From Legionella cherrii (GTDB taxonomy: Bacteria; Pseudomonadota; Gammaproteobacteria; Legionellales; Legionellaceae), in NCBI RefSeq assembly GCF_900635815.1, contig NZ_LR134173.1, forward strand, positions 3,580,001-3,644,000: a stretch of DNA of 64,000 nucleotides, written 5' to 3'. This document shows positions 19,901 through 30,494 of the stretch, piece by piece. The notes under the pieces are model-generated. The model saw only the letters and a program-made list of their open reading frames with translations, was not told where the DNA came from and ran no database searches. Numbering within the stretch: the stretch's first letter is position 1; every line of letters starts with the position of its first letter. The position numbers and the translations under genes were made by a program.

Positions 19901-20601
19901 AAAGCCAATTCACCCAAAGCAACCATTGCGGGTGCAAAACCTTGAGTTGCTGCTTGGGTTAATAATTCTTCACCTTTCTTTTCGTCCTTATCAACCAATT
20001 TCCCTTCAAGATATAACTCCCCTAATCGAGTTATCGCTTGAGGGTTACCATTGGCCACTGCCTTATTTAACCAGATAAGACCTAATTTTTTATTTGATGC
20101 ATTACGACTGTCAATAAAATTCTTGGCTAAAGTAAATTGGGCAAGGGAATTACCATTTTTTGCCGCACTGATGTAATAGCGAGTTGCCGCATCCTCATTG
20201 CGTTTCACTCCAACTCCATATCTGTATGCCGCCGCCGTAAACATTTGGGCATCTACATCACCATCATCCGCCGCTTTTTTAAACCATGTAAAGGCTTGTT
20301 GTGGATCTTTTTCATGCAATAAAGTGTATCTGGCCATAAGTTGGATTGCAGGAAGATAGCCTTTTTGTGCCGATTGGGTAAAATAGCGGATCGCCAACTG
20401 ACTATTTTTAAGTTGACCATATCCATAAAGATAAATCCGCCCCAAGTAGTAATCAGCAACTGCATTTTTCCCTGATTGATTCATTAAAGGCTCTATCGCT
20501 TTATTATAATTCCCTAATCGATAGGCACTAAAATCATCAGCAAAAGCATGTTGACTGGCTGATGCAACGAATAAACATACCCAAGGTACTAGCGATTTCA
20601 T
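16996..20601 (-). CDS. enhC: EnhC, large periplasmic Sel1-repeat enhanced-entry protein
   Basis: About 1201 residues. A signal peptide (MKSLVPWVCLFVASASQHAFA) is followed by a very long series of Sel1/TPR-like repeats of about 36 residues with the AxxWYxxAAxxGxxxAxxxLGxxY pattern, for example ALAWYKKAADLGNANALYQL. EnhC of L. pneumophila is a periplasmic Sel1 protein of about 1200 residues that promotes host-cell entry and replication and is reported to interfere with the lytic transglycosylase Slt, limiting muropeptide release. I start at 20601 because GAGGGAG precedes it and the signal peptide begins there; the frame runs on to 20622. Third gene of enhA-enhB-enhC. Confidence 0.95.
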   Translation of the reverse strand: MKSLVPWVCLFVASASQHAFADDFSAYRLGNYNKAIEPLMNQSGKNAVADYYLGRIYLYGYGQLKNSQLAIRYFTQSAQKGYLPAIQLMARYTLLHEKDPQQAFTWFKKAADDGDVDAQMFTAAAYRYGVGVKRNEDAATRYYISAAKNGNSLAQFTLAKNFIDSRNASNKKLGLIWLNKAVANGNPQAITRLGELYLEGKLVDKDEKKGEELLTQAATQGFAPAMVALGELALHQNQKEQALKWFGQATKQQNDEAYLDLAHNYLEPKSPIYDPKTAFMWTLKAAQDGLPQGKRELAEMYQKGIGVDADPNLAKQWLNQANQDDSAKNQEAALAQAALWLSNGTTDKLEQTDFQMKGILSAWHNPTVLGDFAYNQAPRLKKIMRQSVFKPQFELVQPNDVPITSYYDAILNKTPGFQANQWTYPLYPLDQQLSALERTNTPIFAQLNLPAPYIDANYYDYDDYSQANIMDLWTQGWQAQLNYMSVFNHLYFRAILGDAQSQFQIGQMFQYGIGVAQSDSSAIIFYQNAAQQQHLGAEYNLGLLYLQHAKDKQGYQLALNDLTDAAFKGNKKSQYVLARILSQGITGPDGTVYIQPNQEQAMSMLYLAAANNYGPAEYELADNLARQNDSGLSVNVRKHKIAMIRQLYQGAADRGVSQALLPLAFYNAMDQDKQRQAQAFRVAKDQAATGDENAALLLGLLYDRGIGVQADPGQAINWYQQSGQNAVSDFILGTYAAEGKGLAQDKEKGIAKLKQSVDDKFSYADFNMSVLRKQIGQDFLPDLINSYKLGNSHAGIVLADYYLAENSDPEKMQEAKQIYTGLAEKGDQYAQLKLAFMLEKGLGSEPNLADAQRWYTASAEQGNPLAQYLLGQFYQLGENGEPDYNLAKQWYEKAATALPAASVALGFIDETVNDNYVQALKNYEQAAAKGDVLGVYNLALMYLYGKGTPVNYQKARDLFVEAATHQVHEAMNQLGAIYFNGLGQARDTQQALAWYKKAADLGNANALYQLGLLSETGVSTKLDFNNALKYYQQAADKGNEKAMLALARMYHYGLGVEKNPKIAASLYEKLAARQNAYAQYQLGTYYLEGTAGERSITKGKQLLQQASDNGSIQARKLLQRMEAQTQARVSFIEPVLMNKAPATAEQAADFMYLEALNQWNQGDEILSRMILQRLVTQYPNFAPAKRTFDQLNQARRVSIYG

Positions 20602-20661
20602 GAAGATTCTCCCTCTTTGCACAGCAATTTCACCTGAATTTTTATCATTATGTGTTCAGAT

Positions 20662-21228
20662 TTATACCCCAGGTATTATGCCATAATGCACTACCTCATT
20701 AACGGCACCATTTCTTGTAGTGCCATCGACTATCCAAAAATTGCCTTTATTATTTAAACCAAATTTTACATTGACGTACTCACATACCTTTATCGTATCA
20801 GCACAATCAATAATTTTTCCATAGGAAGTTTTACCATCACCCAAAGTACAAATAAATTTGACTAAGGGCTCCCCTGTGGCTAATGCCGCCCATTGACGGC
20901 CACCTATTGTATGATTGTATCGAGTAGTATATTGGCTGTCTTCATCTCGCATTTGATACAAACTCACCGTTTGTGGCAATTGATTAAAGAAGAAATACAA
21001 GGATTGTAACGCCCCCTCTTTTCCAGGGTAAAGAGACAATACTTTTAAACTCTCCTTATACCCCACGGGCCTGCATCCTATAGGAAATCGAGCCTCTTCT
21101 TTTTCTGCTTTAGCTTGCGCCTCTTTGGGATCAAGTTTTTTAGATTTGGCTGCGTCAAGGTGTGTAGACATTAACCCAAAGAAAAACATTAATGAAATCG
21201 AAGTGATTTTTTTAATTGTATTCATCAT
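20662..21228 (-). CDS. enhB: EnhB, enhanced-entry locus protein
   Basis: About 188 residues, exported: a signal peptide (NTIKKITSISLMFFFG...HLDA) is followed by a Lys/Ala/Glu-rich segment and a compact domain (FPIGCRPVGYKE onward) of no recognised fold. It is identified mainly by position between enhA and enhC. The frame begins at GTG 21237, which overlaps the enhA stop; ATGs at 21228 and 21225 are better starts with GTGAG upstream. The role in entry is inferred from the L. pneumophila locus; the biochemical function is unknown. Confidence 0.85.
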   Translation of the reverse strand: MMNTIKKITSISLMFFFGLMSTHLDAAKSKKLDPKEAQAKAEKEEARFPIGCRPVGYKESLKVLSLYPGKEGALQSLYFFFNQLPQTVSLYQMRDEDSQYTTRYNHTIGGRQWAALATGEPLVKFICTLGDGKTSYGKIIDCADTIKVCEYVNVKFGLNNKGNFWIVDGTTRNGAVNEVVHYGIIPGV

Positions 21229-21233
21229 TTTTC

Positions 21234-21947
21234 TCACTCACTGTCATTTATAGGACGAACAATAACTGTTGTACCCCTAAAATTATTTCGTTCACTGGAT
21301 AACTCAACAAAGTTTTCATTTAACCATTTTGCATCCTGAGTAAACATTCGCACACAACCATGACTTGCTCTTACTCCAGGGATGTCTGGAGAACCATGTA
21401 ATGCAAAGCCTTTATGGAAAAACATACAGAAAGGCATCTTCGCGCCACCTTTACCTATGGGAAACACATCAGAGACACATTTTTCATTTTCCTTACTAAA
21501 TACGCGATAGATCCCAGTTAGAGTGCGGCAAGAACGATTAGCATCCGGACACCTGTCTCTTCCTGATGAAATTGGCCCCCATATCACCAAATTCCCTTCT
21601 GCATCATAAGCGGCGTAAGCCAATTTGTCCTGGTCAACAATAATTTGCTTTTGATGTTCGTTTGGAATTTTTAGCGGAAAAGGAGACACGTCAAAAACAG
21701 TGAGGTAAGCCAGATTTTTTGGAACCGCAATAATTTTGCCAGTCCATAAAGGATTATAAGTACGATTGATTCTTTGGACGATATCGCGTTGTTTTTCATC
21801 TGGAAATAAGGTTTCCCAACTTTGTCCAGCCTCAACCTTAACGCAATCATACTGTGGGTAACCGCATAATCCAGTGCCATAAAAGTTAGCCGCATTCGCA
21901 ACAGCAACCATAAACATCAACAATGCAGTTGAAAGTAATTTATACAT
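21234..21947 (-). CDS. enhA: EnhA, L,D-transpeptidase (YkuD) family enhanced-entry protein
   Basis: About 237 residues: a signal peptide (MYKLLSTALLMFMVAVANA), an N-terminal LysM-like or binding segment (VEAGQSWETLFPDEKQRDIVQRIN), then a YkuD domain with the catalytic motif HGSPDIPGVRASHGCVRM (HG...SHGCVR, with Cys as nucleophile). Such enzymes make 3-3 peptidoglycan cross-links or attach proteins to the wall. The start at 21947 has GAGAGGGGGG upstream. It heads the enhABC operon and is tightly linked to enhB. Together with EnhC this suggests the locus works on periplasmic peptidoglycan. Confidence 0.93.
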   Translation of the reverse strand: MYKLLSTALLMFMVAVANAANFYGTGLCGYPQYDCVKVEAGQSWETLFPDEKQRDIVQRINRTYNPLWTGKIIAVPKNLAYLTVFDVSPFPLKIPNEHQKQIIVDQDKLAYAAYDAEGNLVIWGPISSGRDRCPDANRSCRTLTGIYRVFSKENEKCVSDVFPIGKGGAKMPFCMFFHKGFALHGSPDIPGVRASHGCVRMFTQDAKWLNENFVELSSERNNFRGTTVIVRPINDSE

Positions 21948-22126
21948 ATGCCCCCCTCTCACCTTACTTTTATTTTTTTACATGCAAGATTTGTGCTTAA
22001 ATATCAATTTATTCTAATTATTATTCGAGCATATCTAATTTTAGTTTAGTACGAATATTAGGATTTTTGCTAGGGTTATGAATAATATTCTGATCTATTG
22101 GTGATAGCCTAGGTGTCAGGCACCCA

Positions 22127-22136
22127 GAATGACGGG
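22127..22136. repeat. Half-copy of a GAATGACGGG palindromic element
   Basis: GAATGACGGG here is the reverse complement of the CCCGTCATTC arm at 60177-60186. No matching second arm is seen, so it may be a decayed copy beside the uvrC 3' end. Confidence 0.3.
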
Positions 22137-22144
22137 GCTCCTGA

Positions 22145-24001
22145 TTACACTTTTTCTCCATGAAAAAAAAGAAAAATACGTTTTGCCAAGTGTTCACTAA
22201 TCCCTGATACTTTGGCAATTTCGTCTATGGGTGCCTTCGCAAGCTCTCGTATCCCACCAAAACGATGAAGCAATGCTTGTCTGCGTTTTGCCCCAACTCC
22301 CTCAATATCTTCAAGCGTTGAATCCAGTCTCTTTTTTTGTCTTTTTTTACGATGAGCCGTAATAGCAAATCGATGCGCTTCATCACGGATATGTTGAAGC
22401 AGATGTAAGGCCTTGGAATCATCGGGTAACGTCAATTCGCGTGCCTCATGGACTAGAATCAACTTTTCCCATCCAGCCTTTCGTGAAGGTCCTTTAGCAA
22501 CACCCAGTAAAATCACTGTCGAGATACCTAAAGAAAGTAATACTTTCTCAGCGACAGCGACTTGCCCCCTTCCGCCATCAATAATTAATACATCCGGCAA
22601 TGATTGAATTTCTACTAACCGTTTAAAGCGACGAGTAATGGCCTGTTCCATTGCAGCATAGTCATCTCCAGGAGTAATTCCTTCAATATTAAATCGCCGA
22701 TATTCGCTGGGACTGGGACCTTCATGATCAAACACAACGCACGATGCCACAGTTGCTTCACCCTGGGTGTGGCTGATATCAAAACATTCCATGCGTTCGA
22801 TAGGCTTTCTCAATCCTAAAAATTGTTCTAATTCATGAAAACGTGATTTCATCGTAGAATGTTTTGTCACGTATTCAGCTACCGAAACACGTAAATTATT
22901 GAGTGCAAAATCCATCCAACGGGATTTTATACCCCGAGGATTTATTTGAATTTTACACTGCTTACCTCGTCGTTGTGATAGGGCTTCTTCTAATGATAGG
23001 TGATCCACTAAATCATGATTGGTGATAATTAACGCAGGGATTTTCTCCGGGCTATCTAAATAATAGAATCCTACAAATGCATCAAAAGTTTGTTGCCATA
23101 AATCATCCATACAGAGTTCATCCTCCAAGCCTTTTTGGGGCACCGAAGGGAAGTAACACTGACTCGCCAATACTTGGCCTTCACGAATCGTCGCACACTG
23201 AACACAAGCAAAACCGGGACTTACCTCAATGGCAATAGCATCTGCATCGCCTCGTAACTGTAACACGCCCTGTTGTTCTTGTACTAAACGTAAACTTTTA
23301 ATCTGATCCCTCAAAATTGCTGCTTCTTCAAAATTCAATTCAGTTACTGCTTTGTCCATTCGTTTAGCAAGTTCATCAAGAATTAATTGGGACTTACCTT
23401 GTAAAAATCGCATGGCATCTTGTACTGATCGCTGGTAATTTTCTGGCGTTATATAATTGACACATGGAGCGGTGCATCGTTTGATTTGATACTGCAAACA
23501 CGGCCTTGAGCGTGCATTAAAATAACTGTCCCGACAATTGCGGATTTTAAACACTTTTTGAATTGTTACTATAGTCTCCTTCACCGCAGCACTACTGGGA
23601 TAAGGACCAAAGAAATCTCCTGAAAGAGGCTTTTTCTTAGAACGATAACTTTCAATGCGTGGAAAATCAGGATGATTGGAAAGATGGATGTATGGGTAGG
23701 ATTTATCATCGCGTAACAAAACATTGTATTTAGGTTTCAATGTCTTAATCAGATTGCTTTCCAATAATAAAGCTTCTGTTTCACTGCGCGTGACCGAAAT
23801 TTCTATAGCAGCGATTTGACTCACTAAAGAACGTGTTTTAATGCCTGTATTTTGTTTATTAAAATAGCTTGTGACTCTTTTTTTCAAATTGGATGCTTTA
23901 CCCACGTAAAGAAGATTCCCTGCTGCATCCAACATACGATAAACGCCGGGTTCATTAGGTAACTTGGTGAGGAACAAGGCTAATTCAGTAGAAATATTCA
24001 T
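22145..24001 (-). CDS. uvrC: Excinuclease ABC subunit C
   Basis: 618 residues, normal for UvrC. In order: an N-terminal GIY-YIG nuclease (GVYRMLD...[15 protein letters not shown]), a Cys-containing segment ([15 protein letters not shown]), a UVR motif around residue 210 ([13 protein letters not shown]), the RNase H-like domain with its Asp ([11 protein letters not shown]), and C-terminal HhH motifs ([19 protein letters not shown]). It makes both incisions in nucleotide excision repair with UvrAB. It lies downstream of letA on the same strand, the classic gacA/uvrY-uvrC order, but a palindromic element lies in the 140-base gap. Confidence 0.97.
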   Translation of the reverse strand: MNISTELALFLTKLPNEPGVYRMLDAAGNLLYVGKASNLKKRVTSYFNKQNTGIKTRSLVSQIAAIEISVTRSETEALLLESNLIKTLKPKYNVLLRDDKSYPYIHLSNHPDFPRIESYRSKKKPLSGDFFGPYPSSAAVKETIVTIQKVFKIRNCRDSYFNARSRPCLQYQIKRCTAPCVNYITPENYQRSVQDAMRFLQGKSQLILDELAKRMDKAVTELNFEEAAILRDQIKSLRLVQEQQGVLQLRGDADAIAIEVSPGFACVQCATIREGQVLASQCYFPSVPQKGLEDELCMDDLWQQTFDAFVGFYYLDSPEKIPALIITNHDLVDHLSLEEALSQRRGKQCKIQINPRGIKSRWMDFALNNLRVSVAEYVTKHSTMKSRFHELEQFLGLRKPIERMECFDISHTQGEATVASCVVFDHEGPSPSEYRRFNIEGITPGDDYAAMEQAITRRFKRLVEIQSLPDVLIIDGGRGQVAVAEKVLLSLGISTVILLGVAKGPSRKAGWEKLILVHEARELTLPDDSKALHLLQHIRDEAHRFAITAHRKKRQKKRLDSTLEDIEGVGAKRRQALLHRFGGIRELAKAPIDEIAKVSGISEHLAKRIFLFFHGEKV

Positions 24002-24043
24002 GTAATAATCATAGCAGTAATTAATCGTGCTCTGGAACGCAGC

Positions 24044-24136
24044 TTTGTAGCCCGGATTAGCGCAGCATAATCCGATATGAGTAATCCATATTGAAACAGA
24101 AATCCCCGACTATGCTGCGCTAATCCGGGCTACAAA
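24044..24136. repeat. Perfect 26-bp inverted repeat (paired REP-like element) between letA and uvrC
   Basis: The arm at 24044-24069 (begins TTTGTAGCCCGGATTAGC) is repeated exactly in reverse complement at 24111-24136, with 41 bases between. Each arm can also fold alone around GCGCAGCA (CGGATTA...TAATCCG in the left one). The sequence resembles the shorter elements at 29632 and 32711. It has no T-tract next to the uvrC side. It could stop or slow transcription between letA and uvrC, protect mRNA, or be a mobile REP pair. Confidence 0.8.
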
Positions 24137-24141
24137 ACCCT

Positions 24142-24801
24142 TTAATCTTCTGATGCCAGATCGATGGGGTTTTCTATAATTCCATGCTTTAGAGCCAAAT
24201 AAGTAAGCTCTACATCGTTTTTAATACCTAATTTTTCAAATGTACGGTAACGATAGCCATTAATCGTTTTAGTACTAAGGAATAGTCGGTCACTTATTTC
24301 CTGAACATTCATACCAGTAGTAATCATTAACATGACTTGCATTTCGCGCTCAGATAATACATCGAAAGGTGAGCCTTGTACTTCTTCCAAACTATTGATC
24401 GCCATTTTCTGAGCAATCTCTGCACTTAAATATCTCTCGCCTTTAGCAACTTTACGTATCGCAGCCGCCATTTCTTCAGCGCCTGACTCTTTCGTCAGAT
24501 AGCCCATGGCGCCTAATTGTAAAACTCGAGTAGGCAACACATCAGAACACATTGCAGTTACAGCAATAACCTTAACGTGCGGATTTGATTTTTTTAGACG
24601 ACGTGTTACTTCCCAGCCATCAATTCCAGGCATTTTCATATCTAAAAGGACCACGTCGGGGGAATGTTTTTTTACTAATGCCAAAGCTTGCTCACCACTT
24701 TCTGCATCAGCAACTACCTCTACATCCGACATATCTTCGAGTAATCGTCGAATCCCCATTCGAACCAATGCATGGTCATCAACAATTAATACTTTAATCA
24801 A
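24142..24801 (-). CDS. letA: LetA, GacA/UvrY-family response regulator
   Basis: 219 residues: a receiver domain with IVDDH acidic pair, phospho-acceptor Asp54 (VVLLDMKMPG), Thr82 and Lys104, then a LuxR-type HTH (LSEREMQVMLMITTGMNVQEISDRLFLSTKTINGYRYR). In Legionella LetA, paired with the LetS sensor, turns on the RsmY/RsmZ RNAs that titrate CsrA and so switches cells to the transmissive state. The start codon is TTG at 24801, preceded by AAGGAG with a six-base spacer. It lies upstream of uvrC as in other gammaproteobacteria. letS is not in this window. Confidence 0.93.
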   Translation of the reverse strand: MIKVLIVDDHALVRMGIRRLLEDMSDVEVVADAESGEQALALVKKHSPDVVLLDMKMPGIDGWEVTRRLKKSNPHVKVIAVTAMCSDVLPTRVLQLGAMGYLTKESGAEEMAAAIRKVAKGERYLSAEIAQKMAINSLEEVQGSPFDVLSEREMQVMLMITTGMNVQEISDRLFLSTKTINGYRYRTFEKLGIKNDVELTYLALKHGIIENPIDLASED

Positions 24802-24888
24802 ATAATGCTCCTTGACTTAAGACAGCCAATGAACAAACAGGTTGCTCGATGTTAACAAGACTGGCTGCTCATTACAATATATATACCT

Positions 24889-25707
24889 TTAACACGCTCG
24901 AATATGAATATTAGGATTATTTGGATCCACCTTAAAAAGCGGCGGAAATTCCCCTAATTCCCGGGCTCGAGCCATAAGTTTACCTAAATCCGATAAAACA
25001 AAATCGTATAAAACCTGGTAGTCATTAATTACAAAATAAACGGGTTGTAACATGTCAATACGATAGGGCATGCGAAATCCAGCTATTGGATCAAACATGA
25101 CTCGCAGCGGAATATCGCTTTCCACGCTGTATACTGTTTCACTAATCGAGGACAGTATTCCACCTCCATATGCTCTCAGACCTTTCATGCTGTTAATTAA
25201 GCCAAACTCAACAGTAAACCAAAACATACGTTGCAGTAACGGCCAATCGGACTCAGGAAAAGTTAATACTTTCTGAGCATAATCGTAAACAAACTCTGCA
25301 TAAACCTTGTCCGTCAGCATAGGACAATGACCAAAAATTTCATGAAAAATATCAGGCTCTTTTACATAATCCAATTCTTCTTCATTACGAATAAATGTAG
25401 CTACGGGGAAATGTTTTGTTGCCAATAATTCAAAAAATTCGCGAGCAGAAATTAACGCGGCGACTGCAGACACTTGCCAACCCGTTTCGGCTTTAAGTTT
25501 TTGATTTAGATCTGGAATTTGAGGAATTGCCTCAGATTGAATGCCTAACGTTTTTAATCCAGCTAGAAATTCATCACAAGCTCTTCCTGGCAATAATTTT
25601 ATTTGTCTTTCAAATAAAATATTCCAAATAGAATGTTCTTCTTTAGAATAATTAACAAACCCTTGAGCGTCAGGTACATGCGCTACATAACGGCTTGAAA
25701 ATTCCAT
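24889..25707 (-). CDS. phhA: Phenylalanine-4-hydroxylase
   Basis: 272 residues, the length of single-domain bacterial enzymes. The non-heme iron facial triad is visible: His122 and His127 in PDIFHEIFGHCPML and Glu167 in FWFTVEFGL. It uses tetrahydropterin and oxygen to make tyrosine from phenylalanine; in Legionella it has been linked to pyomelanin pigment precursors. GAGGAG precedes the ATG. It shares its strand with letA, with an 87-base gap, and is divergent from the cinA-like gene. Confidence 0.95.
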   Translation of the reverse strand: MEFSSRYVAHVPDAQGFVNYSKEEHSIWNILFERQIKLLPGRACDEFLAGLKTLGIQSEAIPQIPDLNQKLKAETGWQVSAVAALISAREFFELLATKHFPVATFIRNEEELDYVKEPDIFHEIFGHCPMLTDKVYAEFVYDYAQKVLTFPESDWPLLQRMFWFTVEFGLINSMKGLRAYGGGILSSISETVYSVESDIPLRVMFDPIAGFRMPYRIDMLQPVYFVINDYQVLYDFVLSDLGKLMARARELGEFPPLFKVDPNNPNIHIRAC

Positions 25708-25882
25708 AATTTCTCCTCACATACAAAAACCGTAAAAATTAGGTAGTTCGATGGATAATTATCTTAAAAAAAACCACCTTTTTTAGTTATTAGGCAATTT
25801 GCGGATAAATGTCAACAACTATTACAGTTTTTTCAAATTATGCTATAAAATCAGATTCATAGTTAATACTCGGAAACAGGTA

Positions 25883-28107
<2,225 letters not shown>

Positions 28108-28124
28108 GTAGTAATGTAACTTAA

Positions 28125-28403
28125 TTAGTTTGCAGCTTCTTCTTTTTGTTCTGCAACTATAGTTACATACTTACGATTTTTTTCACCTTTGACAACAAAT
28201 TGCACCAAACCTTCAACCAAGGCAAACAAGGTGTGATCACGACCACAACCAACACCAGGTCCTGGATGAAAACGTGTGCCACGTTGTCTTACAATTATTT
28301 CACCCGCATTAACAAATTGACCACCATAACGCTTCACACCAAGGTACTTGGGATTCGAGTCGCGGCCGTTACGAGTACTACCACCTGCTTTCTTATGAGC
28401 CAT
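28125..28403 (-). CDS. rpmA: 50S ribosomal protein L27
   Basis: 92 residues with the L27 N-terminus ([15 protein letters not shown]) that reaches the peptidyl-transferase centre, and the core [20 protein letters not shown]. No N-terminal cleavage extension of the Firmicutes type is present. It follows rplU after 12 bases in the usual order. The C-terminal tail (EQKEEAAN) is slightly extended. Confidence 0.98.
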   Translation of the reverse strand: MAHKKAGGSTRNGRDSNPKYLGVKRYGGQFVNAGEIIVRQRGTRFHPGPGVGCGRDHTLFALVEGLVQFVVKGEKNRKYVTIVAEQKEEAAN

Positions 28404-28415
28404 TGCTATCCTCTC

Positions 28416-28727
28416 TTACTTGCTTATCGCAGTAATTTTAACTTGCGAATAATATTGTCTGTGCCCCATTTGTTTCATGTGGTGCTTACGACGACGAAAC
28501 TTGATAATTTTGACTTTCTTGTGACGGCCATGATCAAGCACTTCAGCTTTCACAGTTGCCTTGGCAACTAATGGAGTACCACAGACGATTTTATCGCCGT
28601 CAGCCAACATCAGTACTTCTTTAAATTGTATTTCATTGCCAACATCTTCAGGCAGTAATTCAATTTTCAACACATCACCTTCCTTCACGGTGTATTGCTT
28701 ACCGCCAGTTTTGATTACCGCATACAT
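28416..28727 (-). CDS. rplU: 50S ribosomal protein L21
   Basis: 103 residues, the family's usual length, beginning MYAVIKTGGKQYTVKEGD and ending with the basic KFRRRKHHMKQMGHRQYY segment that binds 23S rRNA. The ATG at 28727 is preceded by GGAGAA; the frame to 28760 adds nothing conserved. It is the first gene of rplU-rpmA and is divergent from rplY. Confidence 0.98.
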   Translation of the reverse strand: MYAVIKTGGKQYTVKEGDVLKIELLPEDVGNEIQFKEVLMLADGDKIVCGTPLVAKATVKAEVLDHGRHKKVKIIKFRRRKHHMKQMGHRQYYSQVKITAISK

Positions 28728-28844
28728 AATTTTTCTCCAACTCGCCTGATTGGCTATCACAAATTCAATAAAGTCGCATATTCTATGAAATTATGCCTAT
28801 GACTTCAAGTTCATTTTAAAATATTGTATACTTCGCCACCCTTT

Positions 28845-28869
28845 CCGGATTTTTTAAATGATAATCCGG
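28845..28869. promoter_or_regulatory. Inverted repeat between rplU and rplY
   Basis: CCGGATT at 28845-28851 pairs with AATCCGG at 28863-28869 (7 bp, loop of 11). It lies in the leader region shared by the divergent rplU and rplY genes. It could be an operator or an mRNA hairpin; no function can be assigned. Confidence 0.35.
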
Positions 28870-28924
28870 TGTTTAATCTGGTCGCGGATTAGATAGGGTA
28901 CACTTATAAACTTTGGAGTATACA

Positions 28925-29590
28925 ATGTCAAACATCCTTTTAGAAGCACAAACAAGAACGGATATGGGGAAAGGTGCGAGCCGCCGCCTACGTCGTCTTG
29001 AAAATAAAGTACCTGCTGTTATTTATGGCGGGGATAAAAAACCAATGTCAATTCACTTTCAACATAACAAAGTAGTTAAAGCGTTGGAAACTGAAAGTAT
29101 CTATTCCAGTGTTTTTGATATTACAGTTGATGGCAAAGTCGAACATGTTATTTTGAAGGCATTGCAACGTCATCCTTATAAACCAGTTGTAATGCATATG
29201 GATTTACAACGCGTTTCTAAAACCGACGTTCTGGTTAAATTAGTACCCATTCATTTCATCAATGAAGACAAAGCTCCTGGCATTAAAGCGGGCGGTATTA
29301 TTAACCATACCATGACTCAAGTTGAAGTTCGTTGTCAGGCAAAAGATTTACCTGAGTTTATCGCAGTAGATATGTCCAATGTTCAAATGGATGAGGTGGT
29401 TCATCTATCTCACTTAAAATTGCCTAAAGGGGTACAACTCACTGTTGATGTTGCCGATGGTAGTCATGACGCTCCTGTTGTGAGCATTCACATGCCTAGG
29501 GCAAGCACAACAGAAGAAGAAGCACCAGAAGCTACAGAGGTTTCAGCATCTGAGGTACCTACTGTTAATGCTGCAAAAGACGAAGAGTAA
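28925..29590 (+). CDS. rplY: 50S ribosomal protein L25 (CTC form)
   Basis: 221 residues: an N-terminal L25 domain (GKGASRRLRRLENKVPAVIYGG) that binds 5S rRNA, followed by the ~100-residue beta domain of the general-stress CTC form and an acidic Glu-rich tail (TEEEAPEATEVSASE). It is therefore the long version, not the short E. coli type. The ATG at 28925 has GGAG upstream. It lies upstream of pth, a conserved pairing, with a REP-like element in the gap. Confidence 0.96.
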   Translation: MSNILLEAQTRTDMGKGASRRLRRLENKVPAVIYGGDKKPMSIHFQHNKVVKALETESIYSSVFDITVDGKVEHVILKALQRHPYKPVVMHMDLQRVSKTDVLVKLVPIHFINEDKAPGIKAGGIINHTMTQVEVRCQAKDLPEFIAVDMSNVQMDEVVHLSHLKLPKGVQLTVDVADGSHDAPVVSIHMPRASTTEEEAPEATEVSASEVPTVNAAKDEE

Positions 29591-29591
29591 T

Positions 29592-29609
29592 CATTCAAGC
29601 TTGCTTGAA
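29592..29609. repeat. Palindrome after rplY
   Basis: ATTCAAGC TT GCTTGAAT, an 8-bp stem with a two-base loop just after the rplY stop. There is no T-tract, so it is at best a weak terminator or an mRNA 3' stabiliser. Confidence 0.4.
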
Positions 29610-29631
29610 TCAATGTAACATGTAGTAAAAT

Positions 29632-29665
29632 GTAGCCTGGTTAAGCGAAGCATAACCCAGGCTAC
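29632..29665. repeat. REP-like palindrome between rplY and pth
   Basis: GTAGCCTGG (29632-29640) pairs with CCAGGCTAC (29657-29665), enclosing TTAAGCGAAGCATAAC, which extends the stem with one bulge. The core resembles the arms at 24044-24136 (GTAGCC..., GCGCAGCATAA). Confidence 0.7.
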
Positions 29666-29696
29666 ATAAGCACCAACCCCTATCAAGAGCTATATC

Positions 29697-30266
29697 ATGG
29701 CCATTAAACTTATCATTGGTTTGCGTAACCCAGGTTCAGCTTATGAATATACTCGACATAATGCTGGTGGATGGTTCGTCTCCGCCTTAGCTCACCGCCA
29801 TAGTGCCTTTTTTAAACTGGAAAAAAAAATGCAGGCCGAACTGACTGATTTGGAATTAAATCAGCACTCAGGTAAGCTGGTTTTGCCTCTGTCTTTTATG
29901 AACCATAGTGGTCAACCTACCCGGCTTGTTAGTCAATTTTACCGAATTTCACCTGAAGAAATATTGGTCGTTCATGATGAACTGGATTTACCTCCAGGAC
30001 GCATTAAACTTAAAACAGGTGGAGGCCATGGTGGTCATAATGGTTTAAGAGATATAATAGCCCAATTAGGCAGCACAGAATTTCACCGTTTACGAATAGG
30101 AATAGGTCATCCTGGCCATAGAGATTTAGTTCATCAATTTGTGCTCAGTAAACCCTCTGCACAAGACAGGCAGTTAATTTATGATGCAATTGATAGAGGC
30201 GTGGCGGTGATGCCTTTAATATTCTCAGGTGATTTAGCCAGAGCAATGAATCAATTGAATGTTTAA
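29697..30266 (+). CDS. pth: Peptidyl-tRNA hydrolase
   Basis: 189 residues with the Pth motifs: GLRNPGSAYEYTRHNAG (catalytic His21), PLSFMNHSGQP, HDELDLPPGR and the GGGHGGHNGLRDI loop. It recycles tRNA from drop-off peptidyl-tRNA in the cytosol and is essential. Order rplY-pth-ychF is conserved in gammaproteobacteria. An ATG at 29697 begins the conserved MAIKLIIGLRNPG. Confidence 0.97.
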   Translation: MAIKLIIGLRNPGSAYEYTRHNAGGWFVSALAHRHSAFFKLEKKMQAELTDLELNQHSGKLVLPLSFMNHSGQPTRLVSQFYRISPEEILVVHDELDLPPGRIKLKTGGGHGGHNGLRDIIAQLGSTEFHRLRIGIGHPGHRDLVHQFVLSKPSAQDRQLIYDAIDRGVAVMPLIFSGDLARAMNQLNV

Positions 30267-30355
30267 AAACTGCTTATCGGTGATGCAAAAAAAATTCTGG
30301 CTAAAATTTGAATGCAGCTTTATGTAAGGTAGCAGTTAGTATAGATTTAAGGTGA

Positions 30356-30394
30356 GTTCAATCTGAGAAGATACCTTGTTTTCTTAGATTGAAC
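30356..30394. promoter_or_regulatory. Long hairpin between pth and ychF
   Basis: GTTCAATCTGAGAA (30356-30369) pairs with TTCTTAGATTGAAC (30381-30394): 14 bp with a single G-T pair and an 11-base loop. No T-run follows on either strand, so it is not a standard terminator. It lies about 100 bases before the ychF start and could be a leader structure. Confidence 0.5.
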
Positions 30395-30494
30395 CGAATT
30401 ATGTAGAATGGCTCCGTACAAAATGCCCCACATTTTTACGGGAATGACGTTCTATGTTGAACTCTCATTCGTTTTAATAATAGAGGTACTACAC

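Noticed and set aside
24002..24141. RsmY/RsmZ-type small RNA or LetA box near letA
   Set aside because: No TGTAAG...CTTACA-type box or GGA-rich hairpins seen; the palindrome there is a REP-like element.
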